64,000 nt of DNA, from NCBI GenBank assembly GCA_963728925.1, contig CAVSMB010000026.1:71683-135682 (forward strand), written 5' to 3'. A program made the translations under genes and the position numbers. Under the pieces are notes generated by a model. That model ran no database searches, was not told where the DNA came from, and saw only the letters and a program-made list of their open reading frames with translations. This document shows, piece after piece, positions 37,076 through 48,900 of this stretch; positions within the stretch are counted from its first letter, which is position 1, and each line of letters starts with the position of its first letter. Source of the DNA: JBBPZA01 sp963728925. GTDB lineage: Bacteria > Actinomycetota > Thermoleophilia > Solirubrobacterales > Solirubrobacteraceae.

Positions 37076-37121
37076 TCGGGGCGTCGTGGGCGCGGCGATC
37101 GTCGTGATGACCGCGAAGTAG
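36963..37121 (+). pseudogene. C-terminal relic of a PiT-family phosphate transporter
   Basis: In a frame different from the hydrolase the DNA reads ITPTVVFAGLVGAIAWNPAT followed by WYLGLPSSSSHALIG. That is the highly conserved signature of PiT/PHO4 inorganic phosphate transporters. One more slip gives GVVGAAIVVMTAK and a TAG at 37121. Only about 50 residues of a normal 350 or more remain, with no start. It marks the second half of a deletion junction. Confidence 0.75.
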
Positions 37122-37156
37122 GGCGCCCGGCAGCTCAGGCCGGGGCCGGCGGCCGC

Positions 37157-37573
37157 CTACCCCGCCTGCGGCTCGCGCGGCCGGTCGTGTCCGTCCGGCT
37201 CGCCGCCGGGCACGCGGGGCCAGCGGCGAAGCGCGCCCTCGAAGGTCGACCAGTCGCCCGCGGGCGGCTCGGGGTCGCCGGGGTCGCCGTCATCGTCTCC
37301 GGGCCGGCGCTCGTCGCAGCGTTCACGGCCGAGCCAGGCCGCGACGCACATGGCCTCGACCCCGGCGAACACGAGCGCGCCGCCCGCCGTCGGCTCCTCG
37401 CGCGCCCATATCTCCACCGTCCCGGCGGCGTAGAGCAGCACGGAGAGCACGGCGACTCCCGCGGCCGCGAGCGGGCGGCGGCTGCGCGGCGCGCGCCCGA
37501 AGAACGCCGCCACGATGGACGCCACCAGCACGGCGACGAGGACGACGTTGAGGACGAGCGGGGCGTCGGGCAT
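37157..37573 (-). CDS. Small membrane protein of unknown function
   Basis: 138 residues. Three hydrophobic stretches (LNVVLVAVLVASIVAAFFG, AAAGVAVLSVLLYAAGTV, GALVFAGVEAMCVAAWLG) are followed by an acidic Asp/Gly/Pro-rich cytoplasmic tail. No family is recognised. It stands alone, separated from the binding-protein gene by 60 bases. Confidence 0.55.
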   Translation of the reverse strand: MPDAPLVLNVVLVAVLVASIVAAFFGRAPRSRRPLAAAGVAVLSVLLYAAGTVEIWAREEPTAGGALVFAGVEAMCVAAWLGRERCDERRPGDDDGDPGDPEPPAGDWSTFEGALRRWPRVPGGEPDGHDRPREPQAG

Positions 37574-37633
37574 CGAACCCCGATTCTGGCCCGGGCGGTC
37601 GAGGTGTCAAGCGGGGGCGGCGCGAAGCCTCCC

Positions 37634-38641
37634 TCAGATGCTCGCCGCCCGCCTCGCGAAGCGCGTGTCGCAGTAGGGCTCGGCCTGCCCGATGTCCGCC
37701 GCGGTTCGCATGGACTGCGGGACCAGGCGGGTGAACGGCGTCACCGTGGCGACGTTCTCGCGGATCGCGTCCAGGACGACGCCGGCGGCCTCGCGGCCTG
37801 TCCGGGCGGCGGAGAAGTAGCGTGTCGCCCGCAGGTAGGGCGTGCGCAGCCAGCGCAGCGTGGCCGCGTCGCCGTCGCTGGTGACGTGGACGACGTCGCG
37901 GCGCCGGGCGTCGCGCAGGTGACGGGCGATCGCGTCGCCCATCACGGCCCCGTAGTCGACCACGATCCTCGCGTCGGGGTGCAGGGCGAGCTCGCGCCGC
38001 ACGAGCGCCACCGCCTGGTCGCCGTCGAGGTTGCCCGGGCCCCGCGCGACGATCTCGAAGCGCCCGCCCGCGGTGGCGAGCGCCTCGTCGAGGCCGAGGT
38101 CCAGGCCCTCGGAGATGCCCTGACCCAGGAGGCCCTGGACGACGATCAGCCCTCCTCCCGGCACGTTGGCTTTGAGCCAGGCCCCGATCAGGCGGCCGCC
38201 CACCGTGCTCGGGACCTCGGCGACGCCGGCGAAGAACTTCGACCCGGGCCCCGGCCCGGGCGACATGCACGCCGCGACCTTCACGCCGGCCTGCTGGGCG
38301 AACTGCGCCCCGCGCGTTGCGGACTCCACGGCCACCGGCTGGATCACGAGCCCCGCCACGCGGTCGGCGATGAATGCGGCGATGTTCTGGCTCTCCCGCG
38401 CCGAGGAGAACTCGGCCTGGCGAACGACGAGCTCGTAGCCCGAGCCCTGCAGGGCGGCGTAGGCGCCAGTCGCCACGCAGCGGGCGAACGGGTAGGAGCC
38501 GGCGAGGCTCAGGCCGACCTTCCTCGTGCGCCGGGGCGGGGCGCCGTCGCCGCCGCCGCACGCGGCGAGCACGCCGGGGGCGAGCGCGAGGCCCGCGCCG
38601 GCCCGCAGCAGCCCCCGGCGCGACAGCGGCCGCTCAGCCAC
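37634..38641 (-). CDS. Sugar-type ABC substrate-binding lipoprotein, orphan
   Basis: 335 residues. The N-terminus LSRRGLLRAGAGLALAPG is Tat-like and ends in a lipobox LAAC near residue 27. The body resembles the Peripla_BP_4 class: KVGLSLAGSYPFARCVATG, ADRVAGLVIQPVAVESAT, and DARIVVDYGAVMGDAIARHL with VHVTSDGDAATLRWL. It would bind a small ligand, probably a sugar, outside the membrane. No permease or ATPase gene of a sugar importer is nearby. It overlaps the preceding acyltransferase gene by eight bases. Confidence 0.75.
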   Translation of the reverse strand: MAERPLSRRGLLRAGAGLALAPGVLAACGGGDGAPPRRTRKVGLSLAGSYPFARCVATGAYAALQGSGYELVVRQAEFSSARESQNIAAFIADRVAGLVIQPVAVESATRGAQFAQQAGVKVAACMSPGPGPGSKFFAGVAEVPSTVGGRLIGAWLKANVPGGGLIVVQGLLGQGISEGLDLGLDEALATAGGRFEIVARGPGNLDGDQAVALVRRELALHPDARIVVDYGAVMGDAIARHLRDARRRDVVHVTSDGDAATLRWLRTPYLRATRYFSAARTGREAAGVVLDAIRENVATVTPFTRLVPQSMRTAADIGQAEPYCDTRFARRAASI

Positions 38642-39227
38642 GGTCGTACTCGATCGTGCGCAGGACGCGAGCGGGGGCGCCGGCGGCGATGGAGAAGGGC
38701 TCGAGGTCCTCGGTCACGACGCTGTTGGCGCCGATGACGCATCGCTCGCCGACGCTGACCCCGCTCGTGATGACCACATTGGCCCCGCACCAGACGTTGT
38801 CACCCAGCCGCGTCGGGCCCCTGGTCGTGAACCCCTGCCAGGGGACGGGCCGGCCGGGGTCGTCGAAGCGGTGGTTGCCGTCGGTGACGAAGCACCCGTT
38901 CGCGAGCATGCAGTGCTCGCCGATCTCCACCCGCTCGACCGCCGCGAGCATCACGCCGATGTTGAGGAACGAGCCGCCGCCGATCCGCACCCGCGCCTCC
39001 CCGGGGGCGGTGATCCACACGCCGGGCTCGAGCAGCGCGTGCGGGCCGATCTCCAGCCGCCCCTCCTCGAAGGCCTCGAGCACGTTGCCGTGAACGGGCC
39101 AGCGCACGAAGGCCTCGCGGCGCAGGAAGTGCCAGTGGATGCGGGCGCGGTTCCACGGCAGCGAGTTGCGCTCGTACCAGCGCCACTTCTGGGCATAGAG
39201 CCGCACCTGAGCGGCGAGATCGGTCAC
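38634..39227 (-). CDS. Left-handed beta-helix O-acyltransferase
   Basis: 197 residues. The hexapeptide-repeat region (about 60-185) includes VRIGGGSFLNIGVML, IGEHCMLANGCFVTDGNH and RLGDNVWCGANVVITSGVSV, followed by GANSVVTEDLEPFSIAAGAP, the usual end of maltose/galactoside-type acetyltransferases. NGCFVTDGNHRFDD places the catalytic-type His. It probably O-acetylates a sugar or glycan. The eight-base overlap with the binding-protein gene suggests co-transcription; a functional link is not evident. Confidence 0.8.
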   Translation of the reverse strand: MTDLAAQVRLYAQKWRWYERNSLPWNRARIHWHFLRREAFVRWPVHGNVLEAFEEGRLEIGPHALLEPGVWITAPGEARVRIGGGSFLNIGVMLAAVERVEIGEHCMLANGCFVTDGNHRFDDPGRPVPWQGFTTRGPTRLGDNVWCGANVVITSGVSVGERCVIGANSVVTEDLEPFSIAAGAPARVLRTIEYDRG

Positions 39228-39266
39228 GGCGGCGAAGCCTTGCAGACGGGCCCACGGGCCGGCCCG

Positions 39267-40772
39267 TCAGGACATCGGCACGCTGACCGCGGCGCCCTGC
39301 GCCCGATGGGTCGCCCGCAGGGCGACCGCGAAGCGGCGAACGGCCTCGTCGAGCTGCTCGGGCGAGAGCAGCGGGAAGGAGAAGCGCATGGACGTCCGCG
39401 CCGGCGGCTCGACCGAGGTCGCCGACCCCGGGGTGTAGGTCACGCCGGCGCGGACCGCCTCGAAGTAGAGCGCGCGCTCGTCGACCGGGCGGCGCAGGAT
39501 GACCCACACGTGGTGGCCGCCGGTGGCTCGGAACCACGTGGCCTCGTCGGGCAGGTGGCGGTCGAGGGCGTCGCACAGGGCGTCGCGGTGGCGGCGGTAG
39601 CCGGCGATGGCGCGGGCGGTGTGCGCCTCGTGCGCGCCGGAGCGCAGGTAGCGGGCGGCGATGTGCTGGGTGAGCGTGGAGGTCGCCATGTCCGCGTTGG
39701 TCTTCATGCTGGCCAGGCGGCCGAGGAGCGGGCCTCGCGCGGCGACCCACCCGAGGCGCAGGCCGCCCCCCACGGTCTTGGAGAGCGAGTCGACGTAGGC
39801 GACGTGACCCGGCGCGGCGGCCCGCAGCCGGGGGCGCTCCTCGCCCTCGAAGCGCAGCGTCGCATAGACCCCGTCCTCCATGATCAGGAACGAGCGCTCG
39901 CGCGCCAGCGCGGCGAGGCGCTCGGCGCGCTCGGGCGAGAGATCGCGCCCCGTCGGGTTCTGGCAGCCGGTCTGCAGCGCGACGAGCTTGACCTCGTGGC
40001 GAGCGAGGATGCGCTCGAGCGCGTCGACGTCGAAGCCCTCCTCGTCGACGGGCACGCCGATGATCCGCGCGCCGGTGTCCAGCAGCGAGACGAGGATGCC
40101 CACGAAGCTCGGCGACTCGACCACCGCGACGTCGCCCGGGCGCAGCGTCGCCCGGGACACGAGGTCAAGGCCCTGACGCGCCCCGGAGGTGACGATGATC
40201 TCCTCGGCGTCGCTGGCGAAGCCCGAGCGCCGGCCGCGCCGGGCGAGCTCCTCGCGCAGCTCGGGCAGCCCCTCGCCGCTGAGGTAGGCCAGCGCGTCGG
40301 GGCCGAGGTCGGCGAAGACGCCGGCGGTGACCTCGGCGAGCTCGTCGGCCGGGATCAGCTCGGGTGCCGGGAAGCCGGCCGCCATGGACAGCAGGTCGGG
40401 GTCCCGGGCGAGGCTGAAGGACGCCTCCAGCGCCACGCTGCGCGCCCACGAGCTCGGGCGGTCGGGCAGGACGGCCGCCTGCCAGTCGTCGTCCTCGGGC
40501 TCGTCGGAGCGAGCCGGCGGCAGCGTGCGGACGAAGGTGCCCCGACCGACCGTCGCGGTGACGTAGCCCTGCTCGGCGAGCTTGCGGTAGACGCGGGCGG
40601 CGGTCAGGTGGTTGACGCCAGCCGCCGCAGCCAGCTCGCGGGTGGGCGGGAGCTTCTCGCCGGGCACCAGCTCCCCCGCATCGACACGGGTGGCGATGAA
40701 GTCGACCAGCTGCTGGGTCAGAGACGTCGAGGACCCTCGGTCGAGCGGAGACAAATCCCACTTGTATGACAT
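39267..40772 (-). CDS. MocR-type transcriptional regulator (GntR wHTH plus aminotransferase domain)
   Basis: 501 residues. Residues 15-80 are a GntR winged helix (LVPGEKLPPTRELAAAAGV, LAEQGYVTATVGRGTFV). Residues 120-490 are a fold-type I aminotransferase domain: LQTGCQNPTGRDLS, LIMEDGVYATLRF, and the PLP-lysine motif YVDSLSKTVGGGLRLGWV. MocR proteins sense amino acids, vitamin B6 or related compounds through PLP. The ATG at 40772 faces the small GNAT-like gene across 82 bases, the usual position of a MocR target. ATG is supported by the start of the winged-helix domain shortly after. Confidence 0.9.
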   Translation of the reverse strand: MSYKWDLSPLDRGSSTSLTQQLVDFIATRVDAGELVPGEKLPPTRELAAAAGVNHLTAARVYRKLAEQGYVTATVGRGTFVRTLPPARSDEPEDDDWQAAVLPDRPSSWARSVALEASFSLARDPDLLSMAAGFPAPELIPADELAEVTAGVFADLGPDALAYLSGEGLPELREELARRGRRSGFASDAEEIIVTSGARQGLDLVSRATLRPGDVAVVESPSFVGILVSLLDTGARIIGVPVDEEGFDVDALERILARHEVKLVALQTGCQNPTGRDLSPERAERLAALARERSFLIMEDGVYATLRFEGEERPRLRAAAPGHVAYVDSLSKTVGGGLRLGWVAARGPLLGRLASMKTNADMATSTLTQHIAARYLRSGAHEAHTARAIAGYRRHRDALCDALDRHLPDEATWFRATGGHHVWVILRRPVDERALYFEAVRAGVTYTPGSATSVEPPARTSMRFSFPLLSPEQLDEAVRRFAVALRATHRAQGAAVSVPMS

Positions 40773-40819
40773 TGACTGACCTACTTCGCGGTGTATCTTG
40801 GCACTTGTTGTCGTACAAG
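40760..40819. promoter_or_regulatory. Candidate MocR operator: repeated ACTTGT motifs
   Basis: ACTTGTATGAC at 40760-40770 and ACTTGTTGTCG at 40803-40813 form a direct repeat 43 bases apart. The second copy is also the left arm of CTTGT-TGTCGT-ACAAG (40804-40819). The two copies flank the promoter. Widely spaced direct repeats are the known binding pattern of MocR dimers; that this protein binds here is inference. Confidence 0.45.
40772..40799 (+). promoter_or_regulatory. Sigma70-like promoter of the GNAT-like gene
   Basis: TTGACT (40772-40777) and TATCTT (40794-40799) with a 16-base spacer form a good housekeeping-type promoter reading right towards ATG 40855. The -35 box overlaps the start codon of the MocR gene on the other strand. 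Confidence 0.55.
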
Positions 40820-40854
40820 ATCGCACACTCAATGAGGAAAGTCGAGGCTTCGTC

Positions 40855-41202
40855 ATGATCGCGCGCCGCCGCAGCCCCCAGCGGCACCAGCTCGCCACCC
40901 CCTCCCGCCGGCCGGTCGACGTCACCATCCGCCGGGCGTTCCCGGACGACGACGCGGTGCTCGCGCGCCTCGCGGCGCTCGACGGCCGACGGGCGCTCGC
41001 GGGCGACGTGCTGCTCGCCGAGGTCGCCGGCGAGCCGTGGGCGGCCCTGAGCCTCGACGAGACGCACGTCGTGGCCGACCCGTTCCGCCCGACGGCGGAG
41101 CTCGTGGTCCTCCTGCGCGCCCGCGCCGGTCAGATCCGGGCCACGCGCGCGGCGTCGACCCAGCCTCTGCGCCGCCTCGTCCCCCTGCTCGGCGGTCGCT
41201 GA
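40855..41202 (+). CDS. Small GNAT-like protein of unknown function
   Basis: 115 residues. VDVTIRRAFPDDDAVLARLA and VLLAEVAGEPWAALSLDE resemble the first strands of GNAT acetyltransferases, but the acetyl-CoA loop and the second half of the fold are missing. DPFRPTAELVVLLRARAGQI follows, a pattern common to short actinobacterial GNAT-like proteins. It is divergent from the MocR gene and likely controlled by it. Confidence 0.6.
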   Translation: MIARRRSPQRHQLATPSRRPVDVTIRRAFPDDDAVLARLAALDGRRALAGDVLLAEVAGEPWAALSLDETHVVADPFRPTAELVVLLRARAGQIRATRAASTQPLRRLVPLLGGR

Positions 41203-41304
41203 GACCCGCACCGAGGCCGGCGCCCCCAACCCCTCCTCGGGGGCGGCGGCCGAAGGCGGGCCGCCGTCCCGCGCCGTTTCGGCGGCGGAGGCCCAAGGCG
41301 GCCG

Positions 41305-44201
<2,897 letters not shown>

Positions 44202-44202
<1 letters not shown>

Positions 44203-45833
44203 CAGGACAAGTGTAGGTCGCCGAACAGACGTTCGCCCTCGCTGGAATCCGCTAGGTGCGGCGAATCGAGCGCTGCGGCCACGCCGTCGCGTCCCGCCAG
44301 GTCGAGCTTGCGGTAGGTCCGCGGCGCTGCGACAGCGATGACCAGGCGCTCCCCGGCGGTCTCGCCCGCCAGCGTCCCGGCCAGCCAGCGGACCCGTCCG
44401 CGCGCGCTTGCCTCTGTCCGCAGGTCGTAGCGCCCCGCGACGCCGAGGAAGGCCTCGAGCCCGAGCCTGCGCTCGCGCAGCGCCGGCTCGTCGCCGAGGT
44501 CGTCGAGGGCGCCCAGCAGCACGTCGACCGCGTCGCCGTGGCAGCCCGCGTAGTAGCGGGAGACGGCGAGTGCGAGGGCTGCGTCGGCGCGCTGGGCCGG
44601 ATCGCTCGCGAGCGCGACGGCATCGGCGAGGTGCCCGGCCGCCCCGGGTTCGAAGCGCGCGAGCTCGGCCGTGCCGAGCGCGAGCAGCGCCGTGGGCCGC
44701 GCGCCGGCCGCCGGCGGCTCGGCGAGCGCGCGGCGCAGCAGCGCGGCGGCGGCCTCGGGCGCGCCGCGCGCGCGGGCGCCGACCGCCGCGTCGAGGAGCT
44801 GGTCGACCGCCCACGGATCGCCGTCGCCGGGGCCCGCCGCGACGAGGTGGGCGACGAGGGCGTCGCGGCCGGCGCCGAGGCCGTCGAGCACCCGGGCCGC
44901 GCGGGTGTGGGCTCCGGCGCGCGTGGCGGCGGGCATGCCGTCCTCCACCGCTGCGCGCAGGAGCGGGTGGGCGAAGGCCGGGCGCGTGGCGTCTTCGAAG
45001 AGCCCCGCCGTCGCGAGCTCCGCCGCCGCGCGCCGCGCGATCCCGGCATCCAGACCGGCGAGCGCGTCGAGGAGGAAGGGGTTGCCGCCGGTCTGGTCGT
45101 GCGCGGCGGCCGCGAAGCCGGGCTCGGGCGTCGCGCCCAGGCGCCGGGCGACCACCAGCGAGACCGCCTCCTCGCCGAGCGGCGCGGCTCCAGGCGCGCA
45201 CCGCCCGGCTCGGAGAGGATGGCGTCGAGCTCCGGCGGGAGCGGCCCGGCATCGTCGCGCACCGCGACGACCAGCGCGACCGCGGTGTCCTCGAGCCGCG
45301 CGGCCGGTGCGCGAGAAAGAGCAGCGAGGGCTCGTCGGACCGGTGGACGTCGTCGACGGCCACGAGCACCGGGCCGGTGGCGGCGAGGTTGGCGAGCAGC
45401 CAGTAGAGGCCGTGGCGCAGCGCATCGGCGTCGGCCTGCTCGCCGGGCTCCCCGGAGAGGTCCGCCCGCTCGCCGGGCTCCGCGGGGAGGCCGAGGGCCG
45501 GGGCCGCATGACGGGCCGCGCCCGCGAGCAGGGCGGCGCGCTGCTCGGGGCCCGCGCGCGCCACCGGCGCCTCGAGCAGTCGCCGGGCGACTCCGAGTGC
45601 GACGTCGCGCTCGAGCTGGATCCACGCGTGCGCAAGACGGCCAGCCCGCGCGCGGCGGCGGCGGCAGCGGCCGCATGGTCGAGCAGCCGCGTCTTGCCGA
45701 TCCCGGCGGGGCCGGTCAGCACCACGAGCGCTCCGGTCCCGCCGGAGGCGGTTTCGAGCGCGCGATCGAGAGTCTCGAGCTCGCGCTCACGCTCCAGCGG
45801 CAGCGGGGCGGTCGCCGTCACGCGTCCCAGCAT
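44202..45833 (-). pseudogene. LAL-type AAA regulator ATPase, frameshifted and lacking the HTH domain
   Basis: From ATG 45833: a Walker A site LVVLTGPAGIGKTRLLDHAA, then after a slip near 45630 GLYWLLANLAATGPVLVAVD with VDDVHRSDEPSLLFLAH (Walker B and sensor). After further slips near 45310 and 45200 comes SLVVARRLGATPEPGFA and AHDQTGGNPFLLDALAGLD, classic for LuxR-type large ATP-binding regulators. A TPR-like part follows to the stop at 44202. LAL proteins run to 850-1000 residues and end in a LuxR helix-turn-helix; that part is absent. It is probably a decayed regulator. Confidence 0.75.
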
Positions 45834-45858
45834 GTCGCACGAGACGCGGCGGGAAAGA

Positions 45859-45875
45859 TCAGGGTGGCGCCCTGA
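45859..45875. promoter_or_regulatory. 17-bp inverted repeat in the divergent intergenic region
   Basis: TCAGGG-TGGCG-CCCTGA is a perfect 6-bp inverted repeat with a five-base centre. It lies in the 77 bases between the LAL relic start (45833) and the SnoaL-like gene start (45911), 35 bases before the latter. It could be an operator; no T-tract supports a terminator. Confidence 0.4.
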
Positions 45876-45910
45876 CGCCATCGCACGCGCCGGCAGCCAC
45901 CATCGGCCCC

Positions 45911-46483
45911 ATGACGACGACCGCGACCCCCACACTCAACGGGTCCTCCGCCTCCGATCCGGAGGCCGTGAAGGCGATCGCCCTGCGCAGCCTCGAGATC
46001 ATGCGCGACGGCACGCGCGAGGACTTCGACGCGCTCATCCACCCCGAGGCGGTCAACCGCGAGGCGGTCGACGAGCCGCCGGCGACCCGGACGCCCGGGC
46101 CGGCCGGCCACTACGCCACCGCGCTGTGGCTGCGCGACGCCTTCGGTGACGTGCGCTGGGACGTGCACGACGTGATCGCCCAGGGCGACCTCGCCGTGGT
46201 GCACTGCACCATGAGCGGCCGTCACGTGCGCGACTTCGTCGCGTACGGCGAGAGCGGCGAGGTCGACGAGGTCTTTCCCGCCACGGGCGAGCGCTTCGCG
46301 ACGACCCAGACGCACTGGCTTCGCGTCCGCGATGGGCAGGTCGTCGAGCACTGGGCCAACCGCGACGACCTCGGCACCGCGAAGCAGCTGCGCTGGGTGC
46401 CGCCCTCGCCGGTCTACCTGCTGCGCATGGCGCTCGCGAAACGGCGGGCGCGCCGCGAGGCTCAGGCCTCGACGCGCGCGTAG
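45911..46483 (+). CDS. SnoaL-like ester-cyclase-family protein
   Basis: 190 residues. The NTF2/SnoaL-like fold is suggested by AIALRSLEIMRDGTREDFDA, LIHPEAVNREA, ATALWLRDAFGDVRWDVHD, LAVVHCTMSGRHV and THWLRVRDGQVVEHWANRDD, a motif order seen in ester-cyclase-annotated proteins. Members are often small-molecule isomerases or hydrolases, and many are uncharacterised. The last 22 bases overlap the convergent DivIVA-like gene. Confidence 0.7.
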   Translation: MTTTATPTLNGSSASDPEAVKAIALRSLEIMRDGTREDFDALIHPEAVNREAVDEPPATRTPGPAGHYATALWLRDAFGDVRWDVHDVIAQGDLAVVHCTMSGRHVRDFVAYGESGEVDEVFPATGERFATTQTHWLRVRDGQVVEHWANRDDLGTAKQLRWVPPSPVYLLRMALAKRRARREAQASTRA

Positions 46484-47331
46484 ACGTCGTCGAGCAGCCC
46501 GGCGCGATCCTCGAGGCTGAAGTTGGCCTCGAGGTAGCGCTCGGTCTCCTCCCGCGGCGTGCCCGAGAGGGCCATGTTCAGGGCGACGAGCCGCGCGCCC
46601 TCGCTGTCGGCCCCGGACGCCTCTGAGGCGGGCGGCGGAGAGCCGGGGGGCGCCTCCGAGGCGGACGCCTCCGACGCGGACGCCTCCGACGCGGACGCCT
46701 CCGACGCGGACGCCTCCGACGCGGACGCCTCTGAGGCGGCCCGCTCCGATGCGCGCTGCACCGAGGCGCCGGGCTCGGCGCCGGCCCGCTCCGTTGCGCG
46801 CCGCGCCGCGGCGCCCGGCTCGGCGCCGGCCCGCTCGGCGGCGTCGCCCGCCTCGCCCGCGAGGGCCGGGTCCCCGGCGCCCGTGGCGGCGCGCAGCTCG
46901 CCGAGCTCGCCCTCGACCGCCTCGAGGTCTTCCTGGAGGCGGGTCGCGCCCTCGCGAAGCCGCTCGATCAGGCCCGCGAGCTCGCTGTCGAGCGCGTCGA
47001 CGCGCCCGAGCAGGCTTCCGGTCGCGGTGGAGACCCGCTCGACCCGCTCGCGCGACTCGGCGTCGGCCTCCTCGCGCGTACGTGCCGCCTCCTCGCGGGC
47101 CGCGTCCTCGATCTCGCCGGCGCTGCGCTCGGCCGCCTCGACGATCGAGCGCACGCGATCGCTCGCGGTCGCGGCGGCCGTCGGCTCGGCCGGGACGCGG
47201 TCGGCCGCCTCGCGCAGCCGCTCGACCTCGTCGGCGAGCCGGGAGAGGTGGGCGTCGACCGCCCTGGGGTCGTACCCGCGCCGCCCGGTCGGGAAGTCGC
47301 GCTTCTCGATCTCCCCGCGCTCCAGGGCCAT
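46462..47331 (-). CDS. DivIVA-like coiled-coil protein with Ala/Ser/Glu repeat tract
   Basis: 289 residues. Residues 8-45 (IEKRDFPTGRRGYDPRAVDA) match the N-terminal DivIVA/GpsB-type membrane-binding module, followed by a long coiled coil to about residue 160 with many charged heptads. Residues 170-240 are Ala/Ser/Glu low complexity encoded by 15-bp tandem repeats. A short helical C-terminus (LNMALSGTPREETERYLEAN) ends the protein. Such proteins mark poles or septa and organise wall growth. ATG 47331 lies 22 bases after the mutY stop. Confidence 0.8.
   Translation of the reverse strand: MALERGEIEKRDFPTGRRGYDPRAVDAHLSRLADEVERLREAADRVPAEPTAAATASDRVRSIVEAAERSAGEIEDAAREEAARTREEADAESRERVERVSTATGSLLGRVDALDSELAGLIERLREGATRLQEDLEAVEGELGELRAATGAGDPALAGEAGDAAERAGAEPGAAARRATERAGAEPGASVQRASERAASEASASEASASEASASEASASEASASEAPPGSPPPASEASGADSEGARLVALNMALSGTPREETERYLEANFSLEDRAGLLDDVYARVEA
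46661..46735. repeat. Five 15-bp tandem repeats inside the DivIVA-like gene
   Basis: The unit GCGGACGCCTCCGAC occurs four times exactly and once with two changes, without spacers. On the minus strand each unit encodes a five-residue Ser/Glu/Ala block. The in-frame length means copy-number changes would only lengthen or shorten the linker. Confidence 0.95.
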
Positions 47332-47353
47332 GGCGGGTGAGCGTACTCGAAGC

Positions 47354-48156
47354 TCAGGCGAGCCGGAGACAGTCGCCCTCGCGCACGACCAGGCCGTCGC
47401 GCACCAGGCCGTCGACCGCACCGGCGAGCCGCTGCGCCCCAACCTCGACGGGCAGCTCGGCGTCCTGGACCAGGGCCCGCACCACGCGCCCACGAACGTA
47501 GCGGTTGGTCGCCTCGAACGGGGGCGCGCCGCCCCGCCGGCGCGACGACGGCGCCACCGTCCCGCGCGAGGCGCAGCCGGTTGCGAGCGGACAGGCGCCG
47601 CAGCGCGCGGCGCGCGGCCCGCACACCGTCGCCCCGAGCTCCATCATCGCCTGGTTGAACTCGGCGGCCCGGCGAGACGGCACGAGCGCGTCCACCCGCG
47701 CGACGAGCGCCGCCGGCGAGCGGGTGATCCCGTCGAGCCGCCCGATGACCCGGCGGACGTTCGTGTCGATCGCCGCAACCTGTTCGCCGAAGGCGAAGGA
47801 GGCCACCGCGGCGGGTAGGGCCCGACGCCCGGCAGCGTCGCGAGCCCCGCCGCCCCCCGCGGCCAGCCGTCGCGGACGACGACCTGCACGGCTGCCCGCA
47901 GCGCGGCCGCGCGGCGGTTGTACCCGAGCCCGCTCCACTCGGCCACAACGGCGGCGAGCGGCGCCTCGGCAAGCGCGCGCTCGTCCGGAAAGCGACCGAG
48001 GAAGCGCTCGTAGCGCGGCGCCACGCGCGAGGCCTGGGTCTGCTGGAGCATCACCTCGGAGACGAGGATCCGGTAGGGCTCGCGCGTCCGGCGCCACGGC
48101 AGGTCGCGGCGCTCGCGCGTGTACCAGCCGAGCAGCGCGGCGACGTCGGCGGTCAT
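47354..48156 (-). pseudogene. mutY: A/G-specific adenine glycosylase, one frameshift
   Basis: From ATG 48156: LLGWYTRERRDLPWR, SEVMLQQTQASRVAPRYER (helix-hairpin-helix region with the catalytic Glu) and LATLPGVGPY. The frame breaks near 47815 and resumes as AAVASFAFGEQVAAIDTNV, VRRVIGRLDG and the 4Fe-4S ligand set CGPRAARCGACPLATGC. It then runs to a stop at 47354. The catalytic Asp is in AAIDTNVRR. MutY removes A opposite 8-oxoG. With one base restored the protein is about 268 residues, the short actinobacterial form. A real null would raise mutation rate, so a sequence error should be considered. Confidence 0.85.
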
Positions 48157-48800
48157 CGCGCAAGCGCGCGCAGCCGTGCGACGGTCGGGACGAACCAGCG
48201 CCAGGGCATGCCGGTCACGCTCTTGTAGGCGACCAGCGTCACGACGAACACCGTGGCGTAGGCGGCGCTGGAGACGAGCGCCGCGGCGGTCACCCCCCCC
48301 TCCGCGCTTGAGGAACACGAGGAGCCCGGCGATCGTCACGGCCATCCCGGCAAGCTGCGCGGCGGTGGCGGTGAACGGCCGTCCGGCGGCATACACCCCT
48401 GCGCTGACGATCGAGGACCCCGCGAACAGCACGGCGCCCGGAAGCAGGAGGACGAGCGGCTCGGCGGCGTCGGCGAAGCTGCTCCCGTACACGACCTCGA
48501 GCAGCGGGCGCGCGAACACGCCGAGCGCCACCGCGAGGACCCCTGCGATCGCCAGCGTCGCGTAGAGCGAGCCGATCACCTTCGCCGGCCCGCGCTCGGG
48601 ATCACGCGCGGCGTCGGGCAGCACGATCCCCGAGAAGGTGTTCGAGAGCGCGTAGACGATCAGCGAGATGTTCGTCGCCACGGAGTACAGCCCGACGCTC
48701 GCGGCGCTGACGAAGGCGGGGAGCATAGCGACGTCGAGCCGCGCGTTGACGTTCGCCGCCACGTTGACCCCGTGCCCGCGAATTGCGTTTGCGATGCGTG
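48153..48800 (-). pseudogene. C-terminal fragment of a Wzx-like flippase
   Basis: The minus strand encodes AIRGHGVNVAANVNARLDVA and VGLYSVATNISLIVYALSNT, then several hydrophobic helices. A slip at a run of C bases (48293-48301) leads into a frame ending ARLRALAR with a TGA that overlaps the mutY ATG. This is the C-terminal half of a polysaccharide exporter. No N-terminal half is found upstream; the sequence before about 48800 is unrelated. It was 5'-truncated next to uvrB. Confidence 0.65.
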
Positions 48801-48900
48801 ACCACCTCCACGAAGGTCCAGCTCCGCATCGAGTCCTGATACTCCGGTAAGTAGGTTCGCTGCGAGCGGCCCAAGAGGCCGCGTCCGGGACCGGCGCGCC

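Noticed and set aside
44203..45564. Possible long N-terminal extension of UvrA (1419-codon open frame)
   Set aside because: Standard UvrA starts at the ATG of 44202. The upstream part is the frameshifted LAL gene read through; one stretch of it belongs to that ATPase.
46661..46735. CRISPR-like tandem repeats
   Set aside because: Units are 15 bp, contiguous, without spacers and in frame with a protein-coding gene.
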